The notes under the pieces: model-generated | The model's database searches: none | The model's input: the letters and a program-made list of their open reading frames with translations, nothing else | What the model was told of the DNA's origin: nothing | Shown here: positions 43,459-50,830 of the stretch, in pieces | Layout: each line of letters begins with the position of its first letter | Position numbering within the stretch: the first letter of the stretch is position 1 | Origin: JAHEJA01 sp965656445 | GTDB taxonomy: Bacteria > Pseudomonadota > Alphaproteobacteria > Rhodobacterales > Rhodobacteraceae | Length of the DNA: 51,156 nt | NCBI GenBank assembly: GCA_965656445.1 | Contig: CBFHKO010000014.1 | Span: 1 to 51,156 of the forward strand | Direction: 5' to 3' | Position numbers and translations under genes: made by a program

Positions 43459-44955
43459 TCATGAAGTGACTTCCAAGAGACTGTGGTTTTTGGCTGATGG
43501 TGCGAAGCCAACCTCTTGGAACAGGATCAAAGTGGCGCCTCCTCCGATCGGTGATACACGGCATTGAAATATCTGGCCCGATTGATGTTTGATCTCGGCG
43601 TCCCAATCTGTTCGGTTGTTGTTTGTCATGACAAATTCGCGCAGATCGCCCCAGATCGGCGAGGGTGCGCAATGGGTTTGCCAAATCTTGGACGCGTCCA
43701 AAATTGAGTGGTCATTCATAGATGTTTCATCCACATGCCCCCAAAGCGCCCCATAGCTTTCATTACTCAGCAAGAGTTGACCTGAGGCTGAAAAGACAAC
43801 GACGGCGGTATCGATGGTATCAAAGACCGAATGGACCAAGTCTAGTTCATAGCGAAACTTGCGGGTTAGTGAGATTTCGGCGCTAATATCTTCAAATAGA
43901 AACGCAATTGCCCCGTCTGGATGGGGACGGCCCGAGACGCGATAAGTTGACCCCGTGGGTAAATTCCAAACTTCGGTATAGGTGCCCTCGGCGGAGGCTG
44001 CGACCAATACCGCAAGCTTTTCGCGCCAATGCCCATAATCCTTGGGCTCAGGCATGATGCGGTTGTCGCGCAATTTGTCAAACACGGCTAATAAGTTGGG
44101 GCGTGCGCTTAGAAATTCCGCTGGGAGCTCTGTGAGGTCTATCAAGGCGGGGTTAAACAAAACCAACTGGCGGTTTTTGTCGAAAATCGCCAATCCGATT
44201 GAGAGCTGCGCAAAGGTTTTGGTCAGAGTTTGCACAAAGTTGCGCTGGGCGATCTCAGCTTTGACGACGGGGCTGACGTCGAGGGCGTAGTGCAATGTGG
44301 TCAAGCCATCTTGCGCTGAGGTGACATCATACCAGTGATGTTGCGCTGTGTCGTCATTCACAATTTTGATCCGAGTAGGGCGCGTGGTCATCGACAAATC
44401 AGATGTGTTCATCGTGTGAATGCGCCCTGCATTGTCATTGCTCAGGGCATGAAACGCGGGGTTTCCATAGCTGATCTGAGTGTTGCTCTCGATCGTCCAA
44501 ATGGGATAGGGGGCTTTTTCAATGATCCGCTTTAAATCGGCACAGTCTCGTGTCAATTGGTGGATCTGATGGCGTTCAAATCCCGTTGTGTCATAGTCTT
44601 GCAAGACTACTCTGCACCCTGTTTTGGTGGGTTTGATAATAAGCTTTGCGTGATCTTCTGGGTCGTGGGGAGTGAGTGTGATTGCTGCGCTTGGATTTAA
44701 GCTCGACAGGGTTAATTCGGGAAACCGGTCCTGAAACAATGTGACGATATCTGAGGATTTCGGATCATCAGTGTTTGGGAATAAGATATCTTTTGAGATC
44801 GACGCCGCGCTCAGCCCATTTTCGTCGAGGTCCAAAATGAGATGCGGCGCAGGTCGCCCCAGTGATTGCGCCTGAGCACGCGCAGGCCACATCAAAAACC
44901 CAGCGACGCAAGCCGTTACACAGACGCTCAGCGCGATTTCTAACCAAAGCTCCAT
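43459..44955 (-). CDS. divL: PAS-domain protein, DivL-like, without kinase domain
   Basis: The 498-residue protein has an N-terminal membrane anchor (MELWLEIALSVCVTACVAGF), then three PAS-like segments (around residues 165-265, 275-375 and 385-485) with KAPYPIWTIESNTQISYGNP, IGLAIFDKNRQLVLFNPALI and FDTIDTAVVVFSASGQLLLS. No HisKA or HATPase domain follows; it ends HSLLEVTS. DivL in Caulobacter has a pseudo-kinase; in Rhodobacter capsulatus DivL has been described as a PAS protein regulating CtrA. The neighbouring tsaE-amgK-murU-addB-addA-trxA order supports DivL. Start ATG 44955 has GAGG six bases upstream; GTG 44967 and ATG 44961 are alternatives. A CtrA-type box lies upstream. Confidence 0.75.
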   Translation of the reverse strand: MELWLEIALSVCVTACVAGFLMWPARAQAQSLGRPAPHLILDLDENGLSAASISKDILFPNTDDPKSSDIVTLFQDRFPELTLSSLNPSAAITLTPHDPEDHAKLIIKPTKTGCRVVLQDYDTTGFERHQIHQLTRDCADLKRIIEKAPYPIWTIESNTQISYGNPAFHALSNDNAGRIHTMNTSDLSMTTRPTRIKIVNDDTAQHHWYDVTSAQDGLTTLHYALDVSPVVKAEIAQRNFVQTLTKTFAQLSIGLAIFDKNRQLVLFNPALIDLTELPAEFLSARPNLLAVFDKLRDNRIMPEPKDYGHWREKLAVLVAASAEGTYTEVWNLPTGSTYRVSGRPHPDGAIAFLFEDISAEISLTRKFRYELDLVHSVFDTIDTAVVVFSASGQLLLSNESYGALWGHVDETSMNDHSILDASKIWQTHCAPSPIWGDLREFVMTNNNRTDWDAEIKHQSGQIFQCRVSPIGGGATLILFQEVGFAPSAKNHSLLEVTS

Positions 44956-44996
44956 ACCCATCCTCACTATGATGCAGCCAAACTGCGCAAAGATGG

Positions 44997-45011
44997 TTAA
45001 TTATTGGTTAA
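44997..45011. promoter_or_regulatory. CtrA-type binding box upstream of divL-like gene
   Basis: TTAA (44997-45000), seven bases, TTAA (45008-45011) is an exact match to the CtrA consensus TTAA-N7-TTAA. It lies about 42-56 bp upstream of the DivL-like start and overlaps the stop codon of regB. Position fits control of divL by CtrA, though AT content makes chance matches possible. Confidence 0.55.
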
Positions 45012-46393
45012 TATTTGATCTGCTGGTTTTGACCCGTCACTGTCTCGGATTTCTGAATATCGCTGCGCGTCCAAATGATTTCCACAACGGCGCCATTGGG
45101 TTCCCCCTTTTTGCGCTGATAGCGCGGCAAGAGTGACATATTCGCAAAACTAAGATCCGCGCCCGTCCGCTCTAGCAAGGTTTTCGCGATAAACAGCCCC
45201 AACCCCATTCCTTCATATTCGGGACGTGCTTGCATATCGGCGTTAGATCGTCTGCGCTTTAGCAAAGGATCACCAATGCGTCCCAAGAGGTGCTGTGGAT
45301 AGCCTGGGCCATCATCAATAATGCGCAGCGTGATCTTGTCTTCATTCCACGTGGCCTCCACCCAAACAGTTGTTCGGGCGAAATCGACCGCATTCTGGAT
45401 CATATTGCGCAGGCCGTGAATGATCTCTGGTTTGCGAAGGATTTCAGGATGATCCATGAGATCGTCCAATTCGGATTCAAACACCATTTCAATGGTTTTT
45501 CCGCGCTCTTGGTGGGGGTCGGCGGCCTCTCTTATGACTTCGCTGATCGGTGCGGAGCGCAGATGCAGATCGTCTTTGCCGGCGCGTCCCATGGATCGCA
45601 AGATATCGCGACATCTGTCTGCTTGTTCCCGAATAAGGGCGGCATCCTCGTAAAGGTCGGGCCGATCCTCAAGCTCTTCCATTAATTCAGCGCTCGTCAG
45701 TTTGATTGTCGCCAAAGGTGTCCCAAGCTCATGCGCAGCAGCGGCCACAACGCCCCCCAAATCCGTCAGCTTTTGTTCCCGTCCCAAGGCCATTTGCGTG
45801 GCCATCAATCCATCGCTCATTGCGTTCATTTCATTTGCAACGCGATAGGAATAGATGCTCACAAAAATCAGAGCGATAATAATCGCGGCCCAATTCCCAA
45901 ATATAAAGATCTCAGGCATACGCAGGATAAAGTTATATTCGATCCGAATGGGGACACTGAAAAACACCATCGCTGTAATCAACGCGATGGCTGTTGTTCC
46001 AATCACAAGAGTGGATTGCAGTCGCAAAATCGAGGCGGAGACAGCAACAGGTCCAATGACAAGCATTGCAAAAGGATTGTTGAGCCCCCCTGTTAAAAAC
46101 AGCAAAATACACAGCTGGAGCAAGTCAAACATGATCAAGAGCGCATTCTGTCGTTCGGTCAGGCGCTTGTTATGGGGATAGATCACCATTGCAAACAAGT
46201 TAAAGGCTACTGAAATCCCAACCACCAAGATACACAGTTCAATTTCAATGATCAGATCAAAATAATAGTGCGCTGTTGCCAAAGCTGCGCATTGACCAAT
46301 GATGGCAAACCATCTGAGCATGGTCAGCGTGCGCAGTCTAATCCAGCTGCTCCGCTTGTTAGATGCGAACAAATTTTTTGACTCATCTGGCAT
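45008..46393 (-). CDS. regB: RegB/PrrB redox-sensing histidine kinase
   Basis: The 461-residue kinase has six membrane segments, the quinone-binding GGLNNPF (102-108), H-box AAAAHELGTPLATI with phospho-acceptor His221, redox-active Cys261 in QADRCRDIL, and a HATPase domain (NMIQNAVDFA, DDGPGYP, GMGLGLFIAKTLLERTG). Residue numbers are four lower than R. capsulatus RegB (His225, Cys265). It phosphorylates RegA under low-oxygen redox signals. It is divergent from senC and regA, as in Rhodobacter. Confidence 0.96.
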   Translation of the reverse strand: MPDESKNLFASNKRSSWIRLRTLTMLRWFAIIGQCAALATAHYYFDLIIEIELCILVVGISVAFNLFAMVIYPHNKRLTERQNALLIMFDLLQLCILLFLTGGLNNPFAMLVIGPVAVSASILRLQSTLVIGTTAIALITAMVFFSVPIRIEYNFILRMPEIFIFGNWAAIIIALIFVSIYSYRVANEMNAMSDGLMATQMALGREQKLTDLGGVVAAAAHELGTPLATIKLTSAELMEELEDRPDLYEDAALIREQADRCRDILRSMGRAGKDDLHLRSAPISEVIREAADPHQERGKTIEMVFESELDDLMDHPEILRKPEIIHGLRNMIQNAVDFARTTVWVEATWNEDKITLRIIDDGPGYPQHLLGRIGDPLLKRRRSNADMQARPEYEGMGLGLFIAKTLLERTGADLSFANMSLLPRYQRKKGEPNGAVVEIIWTRSDIQKSETVTGQNQQIKY

Positions 46394-46479
46394 ACTGTCG
46401 CACCTTCTTATTCGCGTTGCCCTCAGGTATTAGGTTGCATAGGACTAAGTATCAACAATGTTGTAAAGGACCTTTGATC

Positions 46480-47106
46480 ATGATGCGGATGATGAGTGCA
46501 GTTGCCGGCGGTGTAGTTGTGGTGGGCCTAGGGGTCACTTGGGCTATGACAGGCGGAGTTTTTAACACCAGTGATGATCCTTTTGCGAAATGCCGAACCA
46601 GCGCCATTGCAGGTGGTACTGCGCAAATCGGCGGGCCCTTCACCTTGGTGAATGGCGCAGGTGAAACCGTCACAGACAAGGATGTTATAACAGAGCCGTC
46701 ATTGGTTTATTTTGGGTACACATTCTGCCCTGATGTTTGTCCTTTGGATATGGCGCGCAATGCTGAGGCGGTTGATTTGTTGGAGGAGCAAGGGAAATCT
46801 GTAACCCCAGTCTTTATCACGATTGATCCTCAGCGCGACACGCCTGAAATCGCAGCAGAGTTTGCAAGCATCATTCACCCCAAAGGCATCGGTCTCAGCG
46901 GATCAAAAGAACAAATTGATGCGGCGAGCAAGGCCTATAGAACCTATTACAAAATCAATGACTCTGGCGATGATCTCTATTTGATTGATCACTCGGTATT
47001 TTCATATTTGGTCTTGCCGGAACATGGGTTTGTTGAATTCTTTTCACAGTCTACATCACCAGAAAAACTAGCTCAAACAGCGGCCTGCTTCATAGACAAA
47101 GCATAG
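46480..47106 (+). CDS. senC: SCO1/SenC (PrrC) family copper-binding protein
   Basis: The 208-residue protein has an N-terminal anchor (MMRMMSAVAGGVVVVGLGVT), then a thioredoxin-like fold with copper ligands Cys83 and Cys87 in FGYTFCPDVCPLDMAR and His171 in LIDHSVFSYL. It helps assemble the CuA site of cytochrome c oxidase and is linked to RegBA signalling in Rhodobacter. AAGGA lies about 9 bp before ATG 46480; the frame opens further upstream inside regB and is not used. Confidence 0.94.
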   Translation: MMRMMSAVAGGVVVVGLGVTWAMTGGVFNTSDDPFAKCRTSAIAGGTAQIGGPFTLVNGAGETVTDKDVITEPSLVYFGYTFCPDVCPLDMARNAEAVDLLEEQGKSVTPVFITIDPQRDTPEIAAEFASIIHPKGIGLSGSKEQIDAASKAYRTYYKINDSGDDLYLIDHSVFSYLVLPEHGFVEFFSQSTSPEKLAQTAACFIDKA

Positions 47107-47181
47107 CTTTCAGGGTTTGACCTTGGTGGTCGGCTTGTCTAGAGTGACACAAAGCCGATCGATTTCGTGGGAGGAACACGC

Positions 47182-47733
47182 GTGTCGAATATGTCAGCCA
47201 ATATTGGCCCTGATAAAACACTTCTCTTAGTTGATGATGATGAACCGTTTCTACGTCGTTTGGCAAAGGCGATGGAAAAACGTGGGTTCGAGGTTGAAAC
47301 TGCGGGATCTGTGGCCGCAGGTCGTGCAATCGCAACGGCGCGTCCCCCTGCTTATGCTGTGATTGATTTGCGTCTTGAGGATGGTAATGGCCTTGACGTG
47401 GTTGAGGTTCTTCGGGGCAAACGTCCAGATAGCCGCATTGTCGTGTTGACGGGCTATGGGGCCATTGCAACGGCTGTGGCTGCGGTCAAAATCGGCGCGA
47501 CGGATTACCTCTCTAAGCCTGCGGATGCGACAGATATCACCAATGCCTTGCTCGCCACGGGCGATGACCTTCCGCCGCCACCAGAAAATCCAATGAGCGC
47601 GGATCGCGTGCGTTGGGAGCACATCCAGCGCGTCTATGAACTTTGTGATCGCAACGTGAGCGAAACGGCGCGCCGTCTGAATATGCACCGTCGTACATTG
47701 CAACGTATTCTGGCCAAGCGTAGCCCGAAATAA
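47182..47733 (+). CDS. regA: RegA/PrrA response regulator
   Basis: The 183-residue regulator has a receiver with the acidic cluster LLLVDDDEPFLRRLAKAMEK, phosphorylation Asp62 in YAVIDLRLEDGNG and Lys in YLSKPAD, a proline linker DLPPPPENP, and a Fis-type HTH at the C-terminus (NVSETARRLNMHRRTLQRIL). It is the near-invariant RegA of alphaproteobacteria controlling photosynthesis, respiration and carbon or nitrogen fixation genes. GTG 47182 with GGGAGGA six bases upstream is chosen; GTG 47167 would lie on the ribosome site. Confidence 0.96.
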   Translation: MSNMSANIGPDKTLLLVDDDEPFLRRLAKAMEKRGFEVETAGSVAAGRAIATARPPAYAVIDLRLEDGNGLDVVEVLRGKRPDSRIVVLTGYGAIATAVAAVKIGATDYLSKPADATDITNALLATGDDLPPPPENPMSADRVRWEHIQRVYELCDRNVSETARRLNMHRRTLQRILAKRSPK

Positions 47734-47762
47734 GACCTCTCTAAGCAAAAATCAGACTATTC

Positions 47763-47787
47763 AAAACCAGCTGTACCGGCTGGTTTT
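47763..47787 (+). terminator. Intrinsic terminator of regA
   Basis: AAAACCAGC (47763-47771) and GCTGGTTTT (47779-47787) form a 9-bp stem with a 7-nt loop and a T-run inside the 3' arm. It begins 30 bp after the regA stop. Confidence 0.85.
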
Positions 47788-47801
47788 GTGCATTAATGCA
47801 C
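47788..47801. promoter_or_regulatory. 14-bp perfect palindrome GTGCATTAATGCAC
   Basis: This perfect palindrome directly follows the regA terminator and lies 86 bp upstream of the short CxC gene and DoxX. It is a candidate operator for that pair; the binding protein is unknown. Confidence 0.4.
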
Positions 47802-47886
47802 AGTGATTGTGAATTTACTGCAATTTACGTGATATTCAAAACCGCTTATTTCAACTCCATCACGAATTTTCGGAGAGACCAGAAGA

Positions 47887-48024
47887 ATGAGCGAATGTGG
47901 ATGCGGGCGTAGCCCAACGGGGAAATGTGTCGGTTGGCACGCCCTGAGCGAAGAGCAATATCAAGAGAAAAAAGCAGCTTGGGAAGCCAAGCAAGCACTT
48001 AAATCAGAAGAAGAAAAATCATGA
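47887..48024 (+). CDS. 45-residue CxC...C...H protein, CDGSH-like, coupled to DoxX
   Basis: ATG 47887 opens a short frame of 45 codons: MSECGCGRSPTGKCVGWHAL, then a charged helix (SEEQYQEKKAAWEAKQ). Cys4, Cys6, Cys14 and His18 form C-x-C-x7-C-x3-H, close to the CDGSH 2Fe-2S motif but one residue shorter and with VGWH in place of DGSH. AGAGACCAGAAGA precedes the start; the ribosome site is only fair. The stop overlaps the DoxX ATG (ATGA), which strongly suggests translation. A 2Fe-2S or zinc protein is inferred. Confidence 0.7.
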   Translation: MSECGCGRSPTGKCVGWHALSEEQYQEKKAAWEAKQALKSEEEKS

Positions 48025-48371
48025 AATATCTATCTATGGGCCTTCGGGCGTTTTTGGCAGCAGTCTTCATTTTCGCAGGCGGATCAAAGCTTGCTGGCGT
48101 TGAAATGATGGTGCAAACATTTGAAGGCATCGGGGTTGGGCAATGGTTCCGCTATGTCACAGGCGCGATCGAAGTTGGCTTCGGCATCGCCCTATGGATC
48201 CCAAACCGTCAGCTTCAAGCAAGCTTGGTTTTGGGTGCAACTATGGTTGGCGCGATCTTGGCACACCTCTTGATCCTCGGCCCATCAGCGGTTCCTGCAA
48301 CTGTGTTGTTGGTTTTGTTGGCAATCGTCGCCTATCTTCACCGCGATCAGGATGAATTCAAAACAGTTTAA
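48021..48371 (+). CDS. DoxX-family membrane protein
   Basis: The 116-residue protein has four membrane segments: FLAAVFIFAGGSKLAGVEMM at the start, then FRYVTGAIEVGFGIALWIPN, QASLVLGATMVGAILAHLLI and a last helix before HRDQDEFKTV. This is the DoxX/DoxD-like pattern, with FIFAGGSKLAG as the signature. Family members are tied to thiosulfate:quinone oxidoreductase or oxidative stress, but many are unassigned. Its start overlaps the upstream 45-residue cysteine protein. Confidence 0.88.
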   Translation: MKYLSMGLRAFLAAVFIFAGGSKLAGVEMMVQTFEGIGVGQWFRYVTGAIEVGFGIALWIPNRQLQASLVLGATMVGAILAHLLILGPSAVPATVLLVLLAIVAYLHRDQDEFKTV

Positions 48372-48410
48372 TTCTGCTTTAACGCAAGAACTTTTTGAAC
48401 ACGATCAACG

Positions 48411-48436
48411 CAGGTCCCATCACTCAGTGGGACCTG
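48411..48436. terminator. Hairpin between DoxX and HD-domain genes
   Basis: CAGGTCCCA (48411-48419) and TGGGACCTG (48428-48436) form a perfect 9-bp stem with an 8-nt loop between the convergent genes. There is no long U-tract on either side; it probably serves both strands. Confidence 0.6.
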
Positions 48437-48493
48437 TTCGTATGTGTGGTGTCCAAGAATTTCAGTTTAGAATAATATTGCAAACCACCAGGA

Positions 48494-49084
48494 TCACATA
48501 CGATCCATCAAGGTTTGAAATGTCGAAATATAATCGGCTCTCACCTCCCGCGGCGCGCGAAGTGTTATGGTAAGGTCTGTAATCAGTGTCTTGTCGATCT
48601 TGCCAAAAAACGTATTGGCCTCGGACTCAGAAAACCCTGCGATTTGGGTGGCTTCCATCCATGCGCTGATATGGTCGGCCTTTTTGATTTGGCGCTTCAT
48701 CAGGGTAGGAATTTTTGCAGGCAGGCCAAATTTGATATGAATCGCCGCGGCAAGGCGGTCGTCTAATTCGTCATAGCCCGATCCAACATGTGCTTTGACA
48801 GGGGAAATCATATCGCCAATCACATATTCAGGCGCATCATGCAAAAGCGCGGCGAGTTTCCATTTTTCGGCCACCCCAGGATTCATACGCGTGAAGAGTT
48901 CGGTCACCAACAAGGAATGTTCCGCAACTGAATAGGCGAAATCGCCCTGCGTTTGCCCATTCCACCGCGCAACAAAGGCAAGCCCATGGGCAATGTCCTC
49001 AATTTCGATGTCCATCGGTGTCGGATCCAACAGATCCAACCGCCGTCCAGATAACATCCTCTGCCATGCGCGTTGCTGTTTCAT
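48494..49084 (-). CDS. HD-domain hydrolase (YfbR-like)
   Basis: The 196-residue protein has an HD domain: His in VAEHSLLVTE, HD in LLHDAPEYVIGD and further Asp in KKADHISAWMEA. YfbR of E. coli is a 5'-deoxynucleotidase; the EYVIGD block fits that group. The start ATG 49084 (MKQQRAWQRML) has GAGGA just upstream. Substrate is inferred only from the family. Confidence 0.85.
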   Translation of the reverse strand: MKQQRAWQRMLSGRRLDLLDPTPMDIEIEDIAHGLAFVARWNGQTQGDFAYSVAEHSLLVTELFTRMNPGVAEKWKLAALLHDAPEYVIGDMISPVKAHVGSGYDELDDRLAAAIHIKFGLPAKIPTLMKRQIKKADHISAWMEATQIAGFSESEANTFFGKIDKTLITDLTITLRAPREVRADYISTFQTLMDRM

Positions 49085-49287
49085 GGAATCCTCAGTGTTC
49101 TTATTATGTTCCTTTTTAATCAAGTAAATTAAACTTTGACAAGTTTGTTTTCCGTGTCGTGCTAAACTGTGATCCATTTCGGTCGAACAGAAGTATATAC
49201 TTATCATACCGTGGTTGCTCGGCTGACATACGTTGTCTCCTGCGTGCATGTGTGATACCGCCCTCTCAAGCAAACGGAGATTACAAA

Positions 49288-50676
49288 GTGACGACGGATT
49301 ATATTGTAAAAGACATCAGCCTTGCGGGATTTGGCCGCAAAGAATTGGACATCGCAGAAACCGAAATGCCAGGATTGATGGCCTGTCGCACGGAATTTGG
49401 CGAGAGCAAGCCATTGAAAGGCGCGCGCATTGTTGGATCGCTCCACATGACAATTCAAACGGCTGTGTTGATTGAAACATTGGTCGCTTTGGGCGCGGAT
49501 GTGCGCTGGGCCTCATGCAACATTTTCTCAACCCAAGATCACGCAGCCGCAGCGATTGCCGAAGCGGGTGTTCCTGTCTTTGCGATCAAAGGTCAGTCGT
49601 TGGAAGAGCATTGGGATTACCTTGATAAATCCTTCATGTTCGCGGATGGACCAAACATGATCCTTGACGATGGTGGCGACGCGACATTGTACGTCTTGTT
49701 GGGCGCGCGTGCAGAAGCGGGCGAAGACATCATTCCCGTGCCGCAATCCGAAGAAGAGGCCGTAATCAAAGCACAAATCGCAAAGCGTATGGCCGCTTCA
49801 CCAGGCTGGTTCACGAAAACGCGTGACGCGATCAAAGGCGTTTCTGAGGAAACAACAACGGGTGTTCATCGCTTGTATGAATTGGTCAAACAAGGCCAAT
49901 TGCCGTTCCCTGCAATCAACGTGAACGACTCTGTGACCAAGTCCAAGTTTGACAACAAATACGGCTGCAAAGAAAGCCTCGTTGACGGCATTCGCCGTGC
50001 AACCGACACAATGATGGCCGGCAAAGTGGCCGTTGTCTGTGGGTATGGCGATGTGGGCAAAGGCTCTGCTGCATCTCTTCGTGGTGCGGGTGCACGTGTG
50101 AAGGTAACTGAGGTTGACCCAATCTGCGCACTTCAGGCTGCAATGGACGGGTTCGAAGTTGTCATCCTTGAAGACGTTGTTGATAGCGCGGATGTGTTTA
50201 TCACGACAACGGGTAACAAAGACGTGATCCGCATCGAACATATGCGCGAGATGAAGGACATGGCGATTGTTGGTAACATCGGCCACTTTGACAACGAAAT
50301 CCAAGTGGCGAGCCTCAAGAACCACAAATGGACGAACATCAAAGACCAAGTGGACATGATCGAAATGCCCTCTGGGAGCCGCATCATTCTCTTGTCTGAG
50401 GGACGTTTGTTGAATCTTGGTAACGCAACAGGTCACCCGTCCTTCGTTATGTCTGCTTCCTTCACGAACCAAGTCTTGGCCCAAATTGAGCTTTGGACGC
50501 GTGGTGATCAGTATAACAATGACGTTTACATCTTGCCCAAACATTTGGACGAAAAGGTTGCGCGCCTGCACCTTGATCGTATTGGTGTGAAGCTTACAAA
50601 GCTGGACAAAGAGCAAGCCGACTATATCGGCGTGACCACCGAGGGTCCGTTCAAGCCGGAACATTATCGGTATTAA
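49288..50676 (+). CDS. ahcY: Adenosylhomocysteinase
   Basis: The 462-residue enzyme hydrolyses S-adenosylhomocysteine to adenosine and homocysteine, closing the methylation cycle. Seen: FGRKELDIAETEMPGLMACR, SCNIFSTQDHAAAAI, the NAD-binding GYGDVGKGSAASLRGAGARV, VGNIGHFDNEI, and C-terminal PFKPEHYRY. GTG 49288 is preceded by GGAGA six bases upstream; the frame opens earlier at 49159. ahcY near regA is a known Rhodobacter arrangement. The 203 bp upstream hold no gene; TTGACA at 49136 may be a -35 but no good -10 is spaced from it. Confidence 0.97.
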   Translation: MTTDYIVKDISLAGFGRKELDIAETEMPGLMACRTEFGESKPLKGARIVGSLHMTIQTAVLIETLVALGADVRWASCNIFSTQDHAAAAIAEAGVPVFAIKGQSLEEHWDYLDKSFMFADGPNMILDDGGDATLYVLLGARAEAGEDIIPVPQSEEEAVIKAQIAKRMAASPGWFTKTRDAIKGVSEETTTGVHRLYELVKQGQLPFPAINVNDSVTKSKFDNKYGCKESLVDGIRRATDTMMAGKVAVVCGYGDVGKGSAASLRGAGARVKVTEVDPICALQAAMDGFEVVILEDVVDSADVFITTTGNKDVIRIEHMREMKDMAIVGNIGHFDNEIQVASLKNHKWTNIKDQVDMIEMPSGSRIILLSEGRLLNLGNATGHPSFVMSASFTNQVLAQIELWTRGDQYNNDVYILPKHLDEKVARLHLDRIGVKLTKLDKEQADYIGVTTEGPFKPEHYRY

Positions 50677-50691
50677 TCAAAATAATGCATG

Positions 50692-50721
50692 CACTGTCGC
50701 GGGGATAGCCTCGCGATAGTG
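50692..50721 (+). terminator. Hairpin after ahcY
   Basis: CACTGTCGCG (50692-50701) pairs with CGCGATAGTG (50712-50721), one G-U pair, with inner GGG-ATAG-CCT extending it. It lies 16 bp after the ahcY stop. No strong U-tract follows. Confidence 0.65.
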
Positions 50722-50830
50722 ATTCATTCAACACACTGCTTTAGTTTGTGTGGTGTGTGACAAAATAAATCTTCCCAGACTTTTGATACCTGCGAGTAAT
50801 GTACTGTCTATTAAAAAGGGAGTGCACAAA

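Noticed and set aside
48368..48382. Second TTAA-N7-TTAA match (CtrA-like) at the end of the DoxX gene
   Set aside because: It spans the DoxX stop codon and lies between convergent genes with no promoter to control, so it is probably chance.
49085..49287. Possible SAM/SAH riboswitch before ahcY
   Set aside because: I could not find the conserved core of any SAM or SAH riboswitch class in this leader.
49798..50664. 288-codon frame antisense to ahcY
   Set aside because: It lies entirely within the strongly conserved ahcY coding sequence and its translation shows no recognisable domain; it is a shadow frame.
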